A stretch of DNA of 64,000 nucleotides, taken from NCBI GenBank assembly GCA_032718475.1, contig JAUCBJ010007484.1, positions 1 through 64,000 on the forward strand, read 5' to 3'. The notes under the pieces are model-generated. The model saw only the letters and a program-made list of their open reading frames with translations. It made no database searches and was not told where the DNA came from. The DNA is from Nemertoderma westbladi (lineage: Eukaryota > Xenacoelomorpha > Nemertodermatida > Nemertodermatidae). The stretch's first letter is position 1. Every line of letters begins with the position of its first letter. The position numbers and the translations under genes are program-made. Positions 33,501-46,500 of the stretch are shown piece after piece.

Positions 33501-36500
33501 ATGTTTGAGTGTAGACTTTAGAACCATAACAGGATGTATGATTGTAGGATGTATGTTTGAGTGTAGACTTTAGAACCATAACAGGATGTATAATTGTAGG
33601 ATGTATGTTTGAGTGTAGACTTTAGAACCATAACAAGGTAAATGATTGTAGGAAGTATGTTTGAGTGTAGACTTTAGAACCATAACAGGGTGTATGATTG
33701 TAGGAAGTATGTTTGAGTGTAGACTTTAGAACCATAACAGGGTGTATGATTGTAGGAAGTATGTTTGAGTGTAGACTTTAGAACCATAACAGGATGTATG
33801 ATTGTAGGAAGTATGTTTGAGTGTAGACTTTAGAACCATAACAGGGTGTATGATTGTAGGAAGTATGTTTGAGTGTAGACTTTAGAACCATAACAAGGTA
33901 AATGATTGTAGGAAGTATGTTTGAGTGTAGACTTTAGAACCATAACAGGATGTATGATTGTAGGATGTATGTTTGAGTGTAGACTTTAGAACCATAACAA
34001 GGTAAATGATTGTAGGAAGTATGTTTGAGTGTAGACTTTAGAACCATAACAGGATGTATGATTGTAGGATGTATGTTTGAGTGTAGACTTTAGAACCATA
34101 ACAGGATGTATGATTGTAGGATGTAGTATGTTTGAGTGTAGACTTTAGAACCATAACAGGGTGTATGATTGTAGGATGTATGTTTGAGTGTAGACTTTAG
34201 AACCATAACAGGATGTATGATTGTAGGATGTATGTTTGAGTGTAGACTTTAGAACCATAACAGGATGTATGATTGTAGGATGTAGTATGTTTGAGTGTAG
34301 ACTTTAGAACCATAACAGGGTGTATGATTGTAGGATGTATGTTTGAGTGTAGACTTTAGAACCATAACAGGATGTATGATTGTAGGATGTAGTATGTTTG
34401 AGTGTAGACTTTAGAACCATAACAGGGTGTATGATTGTAGGATGTATGTTTGAGTGTAGACTTTAGAACCATAACAGGATGTATGATTGTAGGATGTATG
34501 TTTGAGTGTAGACTTTAGAACCATAACAAGGTATATGATTGTAGGAAGTATGTTTGAGTGTAGACTTTAGAACCATAACAGGATGTATGATTGTAGGATG
34601 TATGTTTGAGTGTAGACTTTAGAACCATAACAGGATGTATGATTGTAGGATGTAGTATGTTTGAGTGTAGACTTTAGAACCATAACAGGGTGTATGATTG
34701 TAGGATGTATGTTTGAGTGTAGACTTTAGAACCATAACAGGGTGTATGATTGTAGGATGTATGTTTGAGTGTAGACTTTAGAACCATAACAGGGTGTATG
34801 ATTGTAGGATGTATGTTTGAGTGTAGACTTTAGAACCATAACAGGATGTATGATTGTAGGATGTAGTATGTTTGAGTGTAGACTTTAGAACCATAACAGG
34901 GTGTATGATTGTAGGATGTAGTATGTTTGAGTGTAGACTTTAGAACCATAACAGGGTGTATGATTGTAGGATGTATGTTTGAGTGTAGACTTTAGAACCA
35001 TAACAGGATGTATGATTGTAGGATGTATGTTTGAGTGTAGACTTTAGAACCATAACAGGGTGTATGATTGTAGGATGTATGTTTGAGTGTAGACTTTAGA
35101 ACCATAACAGGATGTATGATTGTAGGATGTAGTATGTTTGAGTGTAGACTTTAGAACCATAACAGGATGTATGATTGTAGGATGTATGTTTGAGTGTAGA
35201 CTTTAGAACCATAACAGGATGTATGATTGTAGGATGTATGTTTGAGTGTAGACTTTAGAACCATAACAGGATGTATGATTGTAGGATGTATGTTTGAGTG
35301 TAGACTTTAGAACCATAACAGGATGTATGATTGTAGGAAGTATGTTTGAGTGTAGACTTTAGAACCATAACAGGATGTATGATTGTAGGATGTATGTTTG
35401 AGTGTAGACTTTAGAACCATAACAGGATGTATGATTGTAGGATGAGTATGTTTGAGTGTAGACTTTAGAACCATAACAGGGTGTATGATTGTAGGATGTA
35501 TGTTTGAGTGTAGACTTTAGAACCATAACAAGGTGTATGATTGTAGGATGTATGTTTGAGTGTAGACTTTAGAACCATAACAGGGTGTATGATTGTAGGA
35601 TGTATGTTTGAGTGTAGACTTTAGAACCATAACAGGGTGTATGATTGTAGGATGTATGTTTGAGTGTAGACTTTAGAACCATAACAAGGTGTATGATTGT
35701 AGGATGTATGTTTGAGTGTAGACTTTAGAACCATAACAGGGTGTATGATTGTAGGATGTATGTTTGAGTGTAGACTTTAGAACCATAACAGGGTGTATGA
35801 TTGTAGGATGTATGTTTGAGTGTAGACTTTAGAACCATAACAGGATGTATGATTGTAGGATGTATGTTTGAGTGTAGACTTTAGAACCATAACAGGGTGT
35901 ATGATTGTAGGATGTATGTTTGAGTGTAGACTTTAGAACCATAACAGGGTGTATGATTGTAGGATGTATGTTTGAGTGTAGACTTTAGAACCATAACAGG
36001 ATGTATGATTGTAGGATGTATGTTTGAGTGTAGACTTTAGAACCATAACAGGGTGTATGATTGTAGGATGTATGTTTGAGTGTAGACTTTAGAACCATAA
36101 CAGGATGTATGATTGTAGGATGTATGTTTGAGTGTAGACTTTAGAACCATAACAGGGTGTATGATTGTAGGAAGTATGTTTGAGTGTAGACTTTAGAACC
36201 ATAACAGGATGTATGATTGTAGGATGTATGTTTGAGTGTAGACTTTAGAACCATAACAGGATGTATGATTGTAGGATGTATGTTTGAGTGTAGACTTTAG
36301 AACCATAACAGGGTGTATGATTGTAGGATGTATGTTTGAGTGTAGACTTTAGAACCATAACAGGATGTATGATTGTAGGATGTATGTTTGAGTGTAGACT
36401 TTAGAACCATAACAGGATGTATGATTGTAGGATGTAGTATGTTTGAGTGTAGACTTTAGAACCATAACAGGGTGTATGATTGTAGGATGTAGTATGTTTG

Positions 36501-37505
36501 AGTGTAGACTTTAGAACCATAACAGGGTGTATGATTGTAGGAAGTATGTTTGAGTGTAGACTTTAGAACCATAACAGGATGTATGATTGTATGATTGTAG
36601 GATGTAGTATGTTTGAGTGTAGACTTTAGAACCATAACAGGGTGTATGATTGTAGGAAGTATGTTTGTGTGTAGACTTTAGAACCATAACAGGATGTATG
36701 ATTGTAGGATGTATGTTTGAGTGTAGACTTTAGAACCATAACAGGATGTATGATTGTAGGATGTATGTTTGAGTGTAGACTTTAGAACCATAACAGGGTG
36801 TATGATTGTAGGATGTATGTTTGAGTGTAGACTTTAGAACCATAACAGGATGTATGATTGTAGGATGTATGTTTGAGTGTAGACTTTAGAACCATAACAG
36901 GATGTATGATTGTAGGATGTATGTTTGAGTGTAGACTTTAGAACCATAACAGGATGTATGATTGTAGATTGTAGGATGTATGTTTGAGTGTAGACTTTAG
37001 AACCATAACAGGATGTATGATTGTAGATTGTAGGATGTATGTTTGAGTGTAGACTTTAGAACCATAACAGGATGTATGATTGTAGATTGTAGGATGTATG
37101 TTTGAGTGTAGACTTTAGAACCATAACAGGATGTATGATTGTAGATTGTAGGATGTATGTTTGAGTGTAGACTTTAGAACCATAACAGGATGTATGATTG
37201 TAGGATGTATGTTTGAGTGTAGACTTTAGAACCATAACAGGGTGAATGATTGTAGGATGTATGTTTGAGTGTAGACTTTAGAACCATAACAGGGTGTATG
37301 ATTGTAGGATGTATGTTTGAGTGTAGACTTTAGAACCATAACAGGGTGAATGATTGTAGGATGTATGTTTGAGTGTAGACTTTAGAACCATAACAGGGTG
37401 TATGATTGTAGATTGTAGGATGTATGTTTGAGTGTAGACTTTAGAACCATAACAGGATGTATGATTGTAGGATGTATGTTTGAGTGTAGACTTTAGAACC
37501 ATAAC

Positions 37506-37595
37506 AGGATGTATGATTGTAGGATGTATGATTATAGGATGTATGATTGTAGGATGTATGATTGTAGGATGTATGATTATAGGATGTATGTTTGA
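37506..37595. repeat. Local expansion of the 15-bp sub-repeat inside satellite B
   Basis: Here one monomer carries five consecutive AGGATGTATGATTGT or AGGATGTATGATTAT units followed by one AGGATGTATGTTTGA, instead of the usual one plus one. The next monomer boundary also lacks an A (CCATACAGG near 37612). It shows that the 15-bp module can amplify on its own. Confidence 0.92.
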
Positions 37596-40500
37596 GTGTA
37601 GACTTTAGAACCATACAGGATGTATGATTGTAGGATGTATGTTTGAGTGTAGACTTTAGAACCATAACAGGATGAATGATTGTAGGATGTATGTTTGAGT
37701 GTAGACTTTAGAACCATAACAGGGTGTATGATTGTAGGATGTATGTTTGAGTGTAGACTTTAGAACCATAACAGGATGAATGATTGTAGGAAGTATGTTT
37801 GAGTGTAGACTTTAGAACCATAACAGGGTGAATGATTGTAGGAAGTATGTTTGAGTGTAGACTTTAGAACCATAACAGGATGTATGATTGTAGGAAGTAT
37901 GTTTGAGTGTAGACTTTAGAACCATAACAGGGTGTATGATTATAGGATGTATGTTTGAGTGTAGACTTTAGAACCATAACAGGATGAATGATTGTAGGAT
38001 GTATGTTTGAGTGTAGACTTTAGAACCATAACAGGGTGAATGATTGTAGGAAGTATGTTTGAGTGTAGACTTTAGAACCATAACAGGGTGTATGATTGTA
38101 GGAAGTATGTTTGAGTGTAGACTTTAGAACCATAACAGGGTAAATGATTGTAGGATGTATGTTTGAGTGTAGACTTTAGAACCATAACAGGGTGTATGAT
38201 TGTAGGAAGTATGTTTGAGTGTAGACTTTAGAACCATAACAGGGTGTATGATTGTAGGAAGTATGTTTGAGTGTAGACTTTAGAACCATAACAGGGTAAA
38301 TGATTGTAGGATGTATGTTTGAGTGTAGACTTTAGAACCATAACAGGGTGTATGATTGTAGGAAGTATGTTTGAGTGTAGACTTTAGAACCATAACAAGG
38401 TAAATGATTGTAGGAAGTATGTTTGAGTGTAGACTTTAGAACCATAACAGGGTGTATGATTGTAGGAAGTATGTTTGAGTGTAGACTTTAGAACCATAAC
38501 AGGGTAAATGATTGTAGGATGTATGTTTGAGTGTAGACTTTAGAACCATAACAGGGTGTATGATTATAGGATGTATGTTTGAGTGTAGACTTTAGAACCA
38601 TAACAGGATGAATGATTGTAGGATATATGTTTGAGGGTAGACTTTAGAACCATAACAGGATGAATGATTGTAGGAAGTATGTTTGAGTGTAGACTTTAGA
38701 ACCATAACAGGGTGAATGATTGTAGGAAGTATGTTTGAGTGTAGACTTTAGAACCATAACAGGGTGTATGATTGTAGGAAGTATGTTTGAGTGTAGACTT
38801 TAGAACCATAACAGGGTAAATGATTGTAGGATGTATGTTTGAGTGTAGACTTTAGAACCATAACAAGGTAAATGATTGTAGGAAGTATGTTTGAGTGTAG
38901 ACTTTAGAACCATAACAGGGTAAATGATTGTAGGATGTATGTTTGAGTGTAGACGTTAGAACCATAACAAGGTAAATGATTGTAGGAAGTATGTTTGAGT
39001 GTAGACTTTAGAACCATAACAGGGTGTATGATTGTAGGATGTATGTTTGAGTGTAGTCTTTAGAACCATAACAGGGTAAATGATTGTAGGAAGTATGTTT
39101 GAGTGTAGACTTTAGAACCATAACAGGGTGTATGATTGTAGGATGTATGTTTGAGTGTAGTCTTTAGAACCATAACAGGGTAAATGATTGTAGGAAGTAT
39201 GTTTGAGTGTAGACTTTAGAACCATAACAGGGTGTATGATTGTAGGATGTATGTTTGAGTGTAGTCTTTAGAACCATAACAGGGTAAATGATTGTAGGAA
39301 GTATGTTTGAGTGTAGACTTTAGAACCATAACAGGGTGTATGATTGTAGGATGTATGTTTGAGTGTAGTCTTTAGAACCATAACAAGGTGTATGATTGTA
39401 GGATGTATGTTTGAGTGTAGTCTTTAGAACCATAACAGGGTAAATGATTGTAGGAAGTATGTTTGAGTGTAGACTTTAGAACCATAACAGGGTGAATGAT
39501 TGTAGGATGTATGTTTGAGTGTAGACTTTAGAACCATAACAGGGTGTATGATTGTAGGATGTATGTTTGAGTGTAGTCTTTAGAACCATAACAGGGTAAA
39601 TGATTGTAGGAAGTATGTTTGAGTGTAGACTTTAGAACCATAACAGGGTGTATGATTGTAGGATGTATGTTTGAGTGTAGTCTTTAGAACCATAACAAGG
39701 TGTATGATTGTAGGATGTATGTTTGAGTGTAGACTTTAGAACCATAACAGGATGTATGATTGTAGGATGTATGTTTGAGTGTAGACTTTAGAACCATAAC
39801 AGGGTGTATGATTGTAGATTGTAGGATGTATGTTTGAGTGTAGACTTTAGAACCATAACAGGGTGTATGATTGTAGGATGTATGTTTGAGTGTAGTCTTT
39901 AGAACCATAACAGGGTAAATGATTGTAGGAAGTATGTTTGAGTGTAGACTTTAGAACCATAACAGGGTGTATGATTGTAGGATGTATGTTTGAGTGTAGA
40001 CTTTAGAACCATAACAGGGTGTATGATTGTAGGATGTATGTTTGAGTGTAGTCTTTAGAACCATAACAGGGTGTATGATTGTAGGATGTATGTTTGAGTG
40101 TAGACTTTAGAACCATAACAGGGTGTATGATTGTAGGATGTATGTTTGAGTGTAGACTTTAGAACCATAACAGGGTGTATGATTGTAGGATGTATGTTTG
40201 AGTGTAGACTTTAGAACCATAACAGGGTGTATGATTGTAGGATGTATGTTTGAGTGTAGACTTTAGAACCATAACAGGGTGTATGATTGTAGGATGTATG
40301 TTTGAGTGTAGACTTTAGAACCATAACAGGGTGTATGATTGTAGGAAGTATGTTTGAGTGTAGACTTTAGAACCATAACAGGGTGTATGATTGTAGGAAG
40401 TATGTTTGAGTGTAGACTTTAGAACCATAACAGGGTGTATGATTGTAGGAAGTATGTTTGAGTGTAGACTTTAGAACCATAACAGGGTGTATGATTGTAG

Positions 40501-43500
40501 GATGTATGTTTGAGTGTAGACTTTAGAACCATAACAGGGTGTATGATTGTAGGATGTATGTTTGAGTGTAGACTTTAGAACCATAACAGGGTGTATGATT
40601 GTAGGATGTATGTTTGAGTGTAGACTTTAGAACCATAACAGGGTGTATGATTGTAGGATGTATGTTTGAGTGTAGACTTTAGAACCATAACAGGGTGTAT
40701 GATTGTAGGAAGTATGTTTGAGTGTAGACTTTAGAACCATAACAGGGTGTATGATTGTAGGATGTATGTTTGAGTGTAGACTTTAGAACCATAACAGGGT
40801 GTATGATTGTAGGAAGTATGTTTGAGTGTAGACTTTAGAACCATAACAGGGTGTATGATTGTACGATGTATGTTTGAGTGTAGACTTTAGAACCATAACA
40901 GGATGTATGTTTGTAGATTATAGGATGTATGTTTGAGTGTAGACTTTAGAACCATAACAGGATGTATGATTGTAGGATGTAGTATGTTTGAGTGTAGACT
41001 TTAGAACCATAACAGGGTGTATGATTGTAGGATGTATGTTTGAGTGTAGACTTTAGAACCATAACAGGGTGAATGATTGTAGGAAGTATGTTTGAGTGTA
41101 GACTTTAGAACCATAACAGGATGTATGATTGTAGGATGTAGTATGTTTGAGTGTAGACTTTAGAACCATAACAGGGTGTATGATTGTAGATTGTAGGATG
41201 TATGTTTGAGTGTAGACTTTAGAACCATAACAGGATGTATGTTTGTAGATTATAGGATGTATGTTTGAGTGTAGACTTTAGAACCATAACAGGGTGTATG
41301 ATTGTAGGATGTATGTTTGAGTGTAGACTTTAGAACCATAACAGGGTGTATGATTGTAGGAAGTATGTTTGAGTGTAGACTTTAGAACCATAACAGGGTG
41401 TATGATTGTAGGATGTATGTTTGAGTGTAGACTTTAGAACCATAACAGGGTGTATGATTGTAGGATGTATGTTTGAGTGTAGACTTTAGAACCATAACAG
41501 GGTGTATGATTGTAGGATGTAGTATGTTTGAGTGTAGACTTTAGAACCATAACAGGGTGTATGATTGTAGATTGTAGGATGTATGTTTGAGTGTAGACTT
41601 TAGAACCATAACAGGGTGTATGATTGTAGGATGTATGTTTGAGTGTAGACTTTAGAACCATAACAGGGTGTATGATTGTAGGATGTATGTTTGAGTGTAG
41701 ACTTTAGAACCATAACAGGGTGAATGATTGTAGGAAGTATGTTTGAGTGTAGACTTTAGAACCATAACAGGGTGAATGATTGTAGGAAGTATGTTTGAGT
41801 GTAGACTTTAGAACCATAACAGGATGTATGATTGTAGGATGTAGTATGTTTGAGTGTAGACTTTAGAACCATAACAGGGTGTATGATTGTAGGATGTATG
41901 TTTGAGTGTAGACTTTAGAACCATAACAGGATGAATGATTGTAGGAAGTATGTTTGAGTGTAGACTTTAGAACCATAACAGGATGTATGATTGTAGGATG
42001 TATGTTTGAGTGTAGACTTTAGAACCATAACAGGATGTATGATTGTAGGATGTATGTTTGAGTGTAGACTTTAGAACCATAACAGGGTGAATGATTGTAG
42101 GAAGTATGTTTGAGTGTAGACTTTAGAACCATAACAGGGTGTATGATTGTAGGATGTATGTTTGAGTGTAGACTTTAGAACCATAACAGGGTGTATGATT
42201 GTAGGATGTATGTTTGAGTGTAGACTTTAGAACCATAACAGGATGTATGATTGTAGGATGTATGTTTGAGTGTAGACTTTAGAACCATAACAGGGTGAAT
42301 GATTGTAGGAAGTATGTTTGAGTGTAGACTTTAGAACCATAACAGGGTGTATGATTGTAGGATGTAGTATGTTTGAGTGTAGACTTTAGAACCATAACAG
42401 GGTGTATGATTGTAGGATGTATGTTTGAGTGTAGACTTTAGAACCATAACAGGATGTATGATTGTAGGATGTATGTTTGAGTGTAGACTTTAGAACCATA
42501 ACAGGGTGAATGATTGTAGGAAGTATGTTTGAGTGTAGACTTTAGAACCATAACAGGGTGTATGATTGTAGGATGTATGTTTGAGTGTAGACTTTAGAAC
42601 CATAACAGGGTGTATGATTGTAGGATGTATGTTTGAGTGTAGACTTTAGAACCATAACAGGATGTATGATTGTAGGATGTAGTATGTTTGAGTGTAGACT
42701 TTAGAACCATAACAGGGTGTATGATTGTAGGATGTATGTTTGAGTGTAGACTTTAGAACCATAACAGGGTGTATGATTGTAGGATGTATGTTTGAGTGTA
42801 GACTTTAGAACCATAACAGGATGTATGATTGTAGGATGTAGTATGTTTGAGTGTAGACTTTAGAACCATAACAGGGTGTATGATTGTAGGATGTATGTTT
42901 GAGTGTAGACTTTAGAACCATAACAGGATGTATGATTGTAGGATGTAGTATGTTTGAGTGTAGACTTTAGAACCATAACAGGGTGTATGATTGTAGGATG
43001 TATGTTTGAGTGTAGACTTTAGAACCATAACAGGATGTATGATTGTAGGATGTAGTATGTTTGAGTGTAGACTTTAGAACCATAACAGGGTGTATGATTG
43101 TAGGATGTATGTTTGAGTGTAGACTTTAGAACCATAACAGGATGTATGATTGTAGGATGTATGTTTGTGTGTAGACTTTAGAACCATAACAGGGTGTATG
43201 ATTGTAGGATGTATGTTTGAGTGTAGACTTTAGAACCATAACAGGGTGTATGATTGTAGGATGTATGTTTGAGTGTAGACTTTAGAACCATAACAGGGTG
43301 TATGATTGTAGGATGTATGTTTGAGTGTAGACTTTAGAACCATAACAGGATGTATGATTGTAGGATGTAGTATGTTTGAGTGTAGACTTTAGAACCATAA
43401 CAGGGTGTATGATTGTAGGATGTATGTTTGAGTGTAGACTTTAGAACCATAACAGGATGTATGATTGTAGGATGTAGTATGTTTGAGTGTAGACTTTAGA

Positions 43501-46500
43501 ACCATAACAGGGTGTATGATTGTAGGATGTATGTTTGAGTGTAGACTTTAGAACCATAACAGGATGTATGATTGTAGGATGTAGTATGTTTGAGTGTAGA
43601 CTTTAGAACCATAACAGGGTGTATGATTGTAGGAAGTATGTTTGAGTGTAGACTTTAGAACCATAACAGGGTGTATGATTGTAGGATGTATGTTTGAGTG
43701 TAGACTTTAGAACCATAACAGGGTGTATGATTGTAGGATGTATGTTTGAGTGTAGACTTTAGAACCATAACAGGATGTATGATTGTAGGATGTAGTATGT
43801 TTGAGTGTAGACTTTAGAACCATAACAGGGTGTATGATTGTAGGATGTATGTTTGAGTGTAGACTTTAGAACCATAACAGGATGTATGATTGTAGGATGT
43901 AGTATGTTTGAGTGTAGACTTTAGAACCATAACAGGGTGTATGATTGTAGGATGTATGTTTGAGTGTAGACTTTAGAACCATAACAGGATGTATGATTGT
44001 AGGATGTAGTATGTTTGAGTGTAGACTTTAGAACCATAACAGGGTGTATGATTGTAGGATGTATGTTTGAGTGTAGACTTTAGAACCATAACAGGATGTA
44101 TGATTGTAGGATGTATGTTTGTGTGTAGACTTTAGAACCATAACAGGGTGTATGATTGTAGGATGTATGTTTGAGTGTAGACTTTAGAACCATAACAGGG
44201 TGTATGATTGTAGGATGTATGTTTGAGTGTAGACTTTAGAACCATAACAGGATGTATGATTGTATGATTGTAGGATGTAGTATGTTTGAGTGTAGACTTT
44301 AGAACCATAACAGGGTGTATGATTGTAGGATGTATGTTTGAGTGTAGACTTTAGAACCATAACAGGATGTATGATTGTAGGAAGTATGTTTGTGTGTAGA
44401 CTTTAGAACCATAACAGGATGTATGATTGTAGGATGTATGTTTGAGTGTAGACTTTAGAACCATAACAGGATGTATGATTGTAGGATGTATGTTTGAGTG
44501 TAGACTTTAGAACCATAACAGGGTGTATGATTGTAGGATGTATGTTTGAGTGTAGACTTTAGAACCATAACAGGGTGTATGATTGTAGGAAGTATGTTTG
44601 AGTGTAGACTTTAGAACCATAACAGGATGTATGATTGTAGGATGTATGTTTGAGTGTAGACTTTAGAACCATAACAGGATGTATGATTGTAGGATGTATG
44701 TTTGAGTGTAGACTTTAGAACCATAACAGGGTGTATGATTGTAGATTGTAGGATGTATGTTTGAGTGTAGACTTTAGAACCATAACAGGATGTATGATTG
44801 TAGGATGTAGTATGTTTGAGTGTAGACTTTAGAACCATAACAGGGTGTATGATTGTAGGATGTAGTATGTTTGAGTGTAGACTTTAGAACCATAACAGGG
44901 TGTATGATTGTAGGATGTATGTTTGAGTGTAGACTTTAGAACCATAACAGGGTGTATGATTGTAGGATGTAGTATGTTTGAGTGTAGACTTTAGAACCAT
45001 AACAGGGTGTATGATTGTAGATTGTAGGATGTATGTTTGAGTGTAGACTTTAGAACCATAACAGGGTGTATGATTGTAGATTGTAGGATGTATGTTTGAG
45101 TGTAGACTTTAGAACCATAACAGGGTGTATGATTGTAGGATGTATGTTTGAGTGTAGACTTTAGAACCATAACAGGGTGTATGATTGTAGATTGTAGGAT
45201 GTATGTTTGAGTGTAGACTTTAGAACCATAACAGGGTGTATGATTGTAGGATGTATGTTTGAGTGTAGACTTTAGAACCATAACAGGGTGTATGATTGTA
45301 GGATGTAGTATGTTTGAGTGTAGACTTTAGAACCATAACAGGGTGTATGATTGTAGGATGTATGTTTGAGTGTAGACTTTAGAACCATAACAGGGTGTAT
45401 GATTGTAGATTGTAGGATGTATGTTTGAGTGTAGACTTTAGAACCATAACAGGATGTATGATTGTAGGATGTAGTATGTTTGAGTGTAGACTTTAGAACC
45501 ATAACAGGGTGTATGATTGTAGGATGTAGTATGTTTGAGTGTAGACTTTAGAACCATAACAGGGTGTATGATTGTAGGATGTAGTATGTTTGAGTGTAGA
45601 CTTTAGAACCATAACAGGGTGTATGATTGTAGGATGTATGTTTGAGTGTAGACTTTAGAACCATAACAGGGTGTATGATTGTAGGATGTAGTATGTTTGA
45701 GTGTAGACTTTAGAACCATAACAGGGTGTATGATTGTAGGATGTATGTTTGAGTGTAGACTTTAGAACCATAACAGGGTGTATGATTGTAGGATGTATGT
45801 TTGAGTGTAGACTTTAGAACCATAACAGGATGTATGTTTGTAGATTATAGGATGTATGTTTGAGTGTAGACTTTAGAACCATAACAGGGTGTATGATTGT
45901 AGGATGTATGTTTGAGTGTAGACTTTAGAACCATAACAGGGTGTATGATTGTAGGATGTATGTTTGAGTGTAGACTTTAGAACCATAACAGGGTGTATGA
46001 TTGTAGGATGTATGTTTGAGTGTAGACTTTAGAACCATAACAGGGTGTATGATTGTAGGATGTATGTTTGAGTGTAGACTTTAGAACCATAACAGGATGT
46101 ATGATTGTAGGATGTATGTTTGAGTGTAGACTTTAGAACCATAACAGGGTGTATGATTGTAGGATGTATGTTTGAGTGTAGACTTTAGAACCATAACAGG
46201 GTGTATGATTGTAGGATGTATGTTTGAGTGTAGACTTTAGAACATAACAGGGTGTATGATTGTAGGATGTAGTATGTTTGAGTGTAGACTTTAGAACCAT
46301 AACAGGGTGTATGATTGTAGGATGTATGTTTGAGTGTAGACTTTAGAACATAACAGGGTGTATGATTGTAGGATGTAGTATGTTTGAGTGTAGACTTTAG
46401 AACCATAACAGGGTGTATGATTGTAGGATGTATGTTTGAGTGTAGACTTTAGAACCATAACAGGATGTATGATTGTAGGATGTATGTTTGAGTGTAGACT

